The translations under genes and the position numbers were made by a program. The notes below the pieces were generated by a model that was not told where the DNA came from, did not search any database, and saw only the letters and a list, made by a program, of their open reading frames with translations. A DNA stretch of 64,000 nucleotides, taken from assembly GCA_013398955.1 (NCBI GenBank), contig VWPU01003086.1:32498-96497 (forward strand), in the 5' to 3' direction. Within the stretch, counting starts at the first letter, position 1. The number at the start of each line of letters is the position of its first letter. The stretch comes from Callaeas wilsoni (taxonomy: Eukaryota; Chordata; Aves; Passeriformes; Callaeidae). Shown in pieces: positions 61,201-64,000 of this stretch.

Positions 61201-61732
61201 ATCAAACGTTTCTGTAGCTGACTTCTATCTTAGGTACTCTCATGAAATCACAGATGCAAGGCTAAACAAGTGCTTTTTCCTCTAACCCCATCACATTTTA
61301 ATTTTGTTGCCTTGTAAAATTGCATTGCCCTGTTTTTCTCACGTCTTTATAAGATGGTAATAGTACAAAGACCTAGAACAACCCCTCAATCAAACAAATA
61401 CTCCCATTAGTGATATTTTATATAAATCTGATTACCAATATTTTCAAATGGCAGAAATGATAAGTCATAAAAAATAGATACACAACATGTGATGCCACGT
61501 ATACAAATAATGCCTAAATCAATTTTAAGAAAATGTGATTCAGTAGGAAGAGTAATTGCACTGTGAACTTTTCCAGCATCCTTCATCTTGTCAAAAGTAA
61601 ACAGTGCTGAATCTTTCAGCACCTCAGAAAAATTTCTTCTGGTTTCGACTGGCCTTTTTATTCAACTGCTAACTACAATAGTAGTTTCCTGCTCTATAAA
61701 TTAGAGAAAGATGGATTCAGTGGATCAACTGT
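52289..61732. other. Long unique stretch; exon-like segment at 61.0-61.2 kb
   Basis: No mobile element was recognised in over 9 kb, a low density for the window. The minus strand at 61008-61211 is open for 68 codons between an AG and a consensus AAAG/GTAAGG donor. The minus-strand frames at 55815-56093 and 59805-60089 are protein-like in composition but unrecognised. A direct repeat CCTCCAGTTATAAG, two copies, is near 52448-52475. Confidence 0.4.
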
Positions 61733-62324
61733 TAGGAGGATAAGGAGTTGGTTTGGTGGTCACATCCAGAGGGTAGGGAGCACATAGGTATCTCATGTAT
61801 TTGAATATGACCAAGTGCTGGTGCTGCACATGGGTCAGGGCAACCCCCGCTGCCAGCCCAGGCTGGGGATGAACAGATGGACAGCAGCCCTGCCCAGAAG
61901 GACTTGGGGGTGCTGGGGGTGAGAGCTGGACATGAGCCAGCCATGGGCACTCCCAGCCCAGCAAGCCAAGTGTGCCCTGGGCTGCAGCCAAACCCCGTGG
62001 GCAGCAGGGGAGGGAGGGGATTCTGCCCCTCTGCCCTGCTCTGGTGAGACCTCACCTGCAGAGCTGCCTCCAGCCCTGGGGTCCCAGCACAGGAAGGACG
62101 TGGAGCTGCTGGAGAGAGTGCAGAGGAGGGACACCAAGGTGATCAGAGGGATGGAGCACCTGTCCCATGGGGAAAGACTGAGAGACTTGGGGTTGTTCAG
62201 CCTGGATAAAATTAGAAGGCTTCTGGGTGACCTAACTGTGAGCTTCCAGTGCCTGAAGGAAGCCCTCAACAGAGAAAGGGACTTTTTAAGAGTACGTGGC
62301 GATAGGTCAAGGAGGAATGGCTTC
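61733..62324 (+). mobile_element. CR1 LINE copy, first part (split by an LTR)
   Basis: It contains GGTTTGGTGGTCACATCCAG, then GTGCTGCACATGGGTCAGGG, AGAAGGACTTGGGGGTGCTG, GAGAGCTGGACATGAGCCAG, GAGAGTGCAGAGGAGGGACA, GGTTGTTCAGCCTGGATAAA and GATAGGTCAAGGAGGAATGG, in the order of the CR1 3' ORF2 region. There is an internal deletion near 61770-61810. The copy stops abruptly at AATGGCTTC where an LTR begins, and the expected continuation is found at 63146. The frames of 107-144 codons on either strand are retroelement remnants with stops. Confidence 0.88.
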
Positions 62325-63145
62325 CGTCCTGGGGTGATTTTATGACGATCCTCTATTCCCTAATCCTCTGCTCAATGCCCAGAAATGGTTGTTGTAGCTT
62401 TAAGATGGGTCCGGGGCAGGGAGGGACCCTGCGGGCTCTCGCGTTAGCTCAGGCAAGGTTTTTTCCCTTTTCTCCAGCCCTGGAGACTGCAATTCTCCAG
62501 CGGTATTTTTTTTTTTTATTTCTTTTTTTTCTTCTTTTTTTTTTTTTTTTTTCCTCTTGAACTGTTCCGCTTGGTTTTGGTGCGAGATCAGAGAGGACAA
62601 ATCGATGGGAGAAGCATCGGCCGTGGACCGGCGGGGACCCGAGGAGTCGCTCCGTCCCGGCCCCAGACCGCAGAAGGGGCCGGCCCGGCGAAAGTAAGGC
62701 CCCTGAATCCACCCGCCTCGTCTTCTGTGACCAGGAGACTAACATCGGAGACTCGCCAGGTTCCCATCTGCTTTTTTCCCGAGCTGCTGTGAGAACTTTT
62801 TTGATTTTCTCTGAGACAAAAGCCGGCACTATTTTGTTCCTCCTTGCCACGTGGCCAGCCGTTTTTTTTCTTCCCCTGGGATTTTGGTTTTTTTTTTGTT
62901 CTGGCGTGGGAGGTGTGTGTATGTGTGGGGTAAGGTTCTGACGATTTAATATCTAGCATTTATTCGTTTTTTTCCCATGCATTGTGGACACCCGGTTCGT
63001 CAATAAATGGTTGAGTTTTTTCTACTTTCGTCCACTAATATTCATTTTCTCATTGGCAAAAAGGGATTGTTGGAACCCTTTTTTTGTTAGCGGAAACAGT
63101 CATTCCAGAGTGTTCTTCTCCTAAACTTGTCTCTAAACTGAGACA
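62325..63145 (+). mobile_element. ERV LTR nested in a CR1 copy
   Basis: The start CGTCCTGGGGTGATTTTATG matches the start of the LTR at 13431 (TGTCTTGGGGTGATTCTATG); the first TG appears mutated to CG. The end is CTAAACTGAGACA. AATAAA is at about 63003-63008. The body is GC- and CpG-rich (62580-62720) with T-rich runs (62506-62552). The flanks (GCTTC on the left, ATTTC on the right) could be an imperfect 5-bp target duplication. Because CR1 sequence resumes exactly after 63145, this is an insertion into an older CR1. No internal viral genes are present, so it is a solo LTR of about 821 bp. Confidence 0.8.
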
Positions 63146-63388
63146 ATTTCAGACTGAAAGTCAATAGGTTTAGATTAGAGACTGGGGAAAAAGTTTTTGC
63201 TATGAGGGTGGTGAGGCACTGGCACAGGTTACCCAGACAAGTTGTGGCTGCCCGATCTCTGGAAGTGTTCGAGGTCTTTTTGGATGGAGCTGTAAGCAAC
63301 CTGGTCTTGTGGAAGGTGCCTTTCCCCTGGCAGTGGAATGAGATGAGCTTTAAGGTCCTTTCCTACCCGAGCTATTCTATGATTCTAC
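63146..63388 (+). mobile_element. CR1 LINE copy, second part with 3' end
   Basis: It continues the CR1 interrupted at 62324: CAGACTGAAAGTCAATAGGT, TATGAGGGTGGTGAGGCACT, GGAAGTGTTCGAGGTC, GCAACCTGGTCTTGTGGAAG, ending TATTCTATGATTCTAC, a decayed (ATTCTATG)n terminus. A run of 15 A follows at 63406-63420 but is separated from the CR1 end by unrelated bases. Confidence 0.9.
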
Positions 63389-63420
63389 AATTAGTGACGT
63401 CCTTGAAAAAAAAAAAAAAA

Positions 63421-64000
63421 GTGGAATTTCTCTCAATTGCTCCCAGAATAAATATTCAAAGTATAAACATATTCATAGTTTCACAAACATAGTATTCATA
63501 AACATGGTACTTGATGTTACGATGTCAGCAACTGTAAATTAAAGGCCTTTGGTGTTGTAAATATAGACCTATCCTTTTTGCATTTTTATATTAATTAATT
63601 GTGGGTTCAGTTTTTTTTCTCCTGTTTTATCGATTAAAAGATGCAGTACATGTAGTTAAGTAAGTTTTTAATAGTCAGGAAATGAGCCAAGGTTAATATA
63701 TGTGTTTGCAAGTTCAGAGTACTGATAAGCACTTAGCTGGGACTTGAGTTAAGAAACAAGTCTAGAAAACAAACTGGAATGCTGGTTCATTCAGTGCGGT
63801 GCAAGAGATGGAGGCTGCATGTGTCCATGCGAGTCCTCTGCTGTGGGAGGTGCCTTACTGGAGGCATGCCCAGTCAGGCTGAAGGCTGCACTGAGTCAAC
63901 TGTGTCATCTTCCACTGTGGGGAACTGCGAGGGATTATTTTAAACTATCGCAGACAAAATTAAGCACAAACGAGGCTAATATTGTATCTGAGATGCATTT
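63421..64000. other. Unique DNA to window end
   Basis: No gene or repeat recognised. The sequence at 63780-63925 is somewhat richer in GC but without an element signature. Confidence 0.4.

Noticed and set aside
61725..62345. Frames of 88-144 codons on both strands
   Set aside because: They cover a CR1 3' fragment; the sequence blocks are CR1 ORF2 with stops, and antisense shadows.
63406..63420. A15 run as the tail of a processed pseudogene or of the CR1
   Set aside because: Avian CR1 ends in ATTCTATG units, not poly-A; the run is separated from the CR1 end and no retrocopy precedes it.

Overview
The window is vertebrate nuclear DNA, almost certainly from a bird and probably a songbird. Several CR1 retrotransposon pieces are present, two with the avian CR1 3' end of repeated ATTCTATG units. 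There are also many solitary endogenous-retrovirus LTRs of types I associate with passerines. The DNA is AT-rich and gene-poor: long unique non-coding stretches, no operon-like structure, and no protein-coding gene I can name. It reads as intergenic DNA or the inside of very long introns.

Layout. 0-7.4 kb: unique AT-rich DNA with one old CR1 piece (about 2.53-2.71 kb). 7.4-14 kb: a perfect 23-bp inverted repeat, an avian LTR with ATTAAA (7,623-8,173), a CR1 ORF2 piece on the minus strand (10.2-10.5 kb) and a CpG-bearing LTR with 5-bp target duplications (13,431-14,049). 15.7-19.9 kb: an LTR cluster that ends in the most interesting object, a short internally deleted LTR element (18,432-19,845). 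It carries two diverged ~190-bp LTRs, a polypurine tract, a 5-bp target duplication and a recognisable integrase-tail chromodomain. I read it as the relic of a Ty3/Gypsy chromovirus, a group I recall as considered absent or extinct in birds. 22.8-24.9 kb: two more LTRs, one with perfect 6-bp duplications. 29.4-30.7 kb: a CR1 3' end and a GAAA-type microsatellite containing a single N flanked by a duplicated ~90-bp block, which looks like an assembly error. 30.7-44 kb: mainly unique DNA with one degenerate subrepeat-bearing avian repeat at 41.1-41.4 kb. 44.4-44.8 kb: another CpG-rich LTR. 46.8 and 49.9 kb: CR1 pieces. 50.4 and 52.2 kb: palindromic structures. 61.7-63.4 kb: a CR1 copy split by a later LTR insertion of the same family as the 13.4 kb LTR.

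Possible coding content is weak. Four minus-strand exon-like open segments with plausible splice sites (61.0, 37.8, 4.8 and 0.74 kb) happen to be compatible in reading phase. I recognise none of them, and chance is a serious alternative. Apart from the retroelement remnants nothing here can be assigned a biochemical function.
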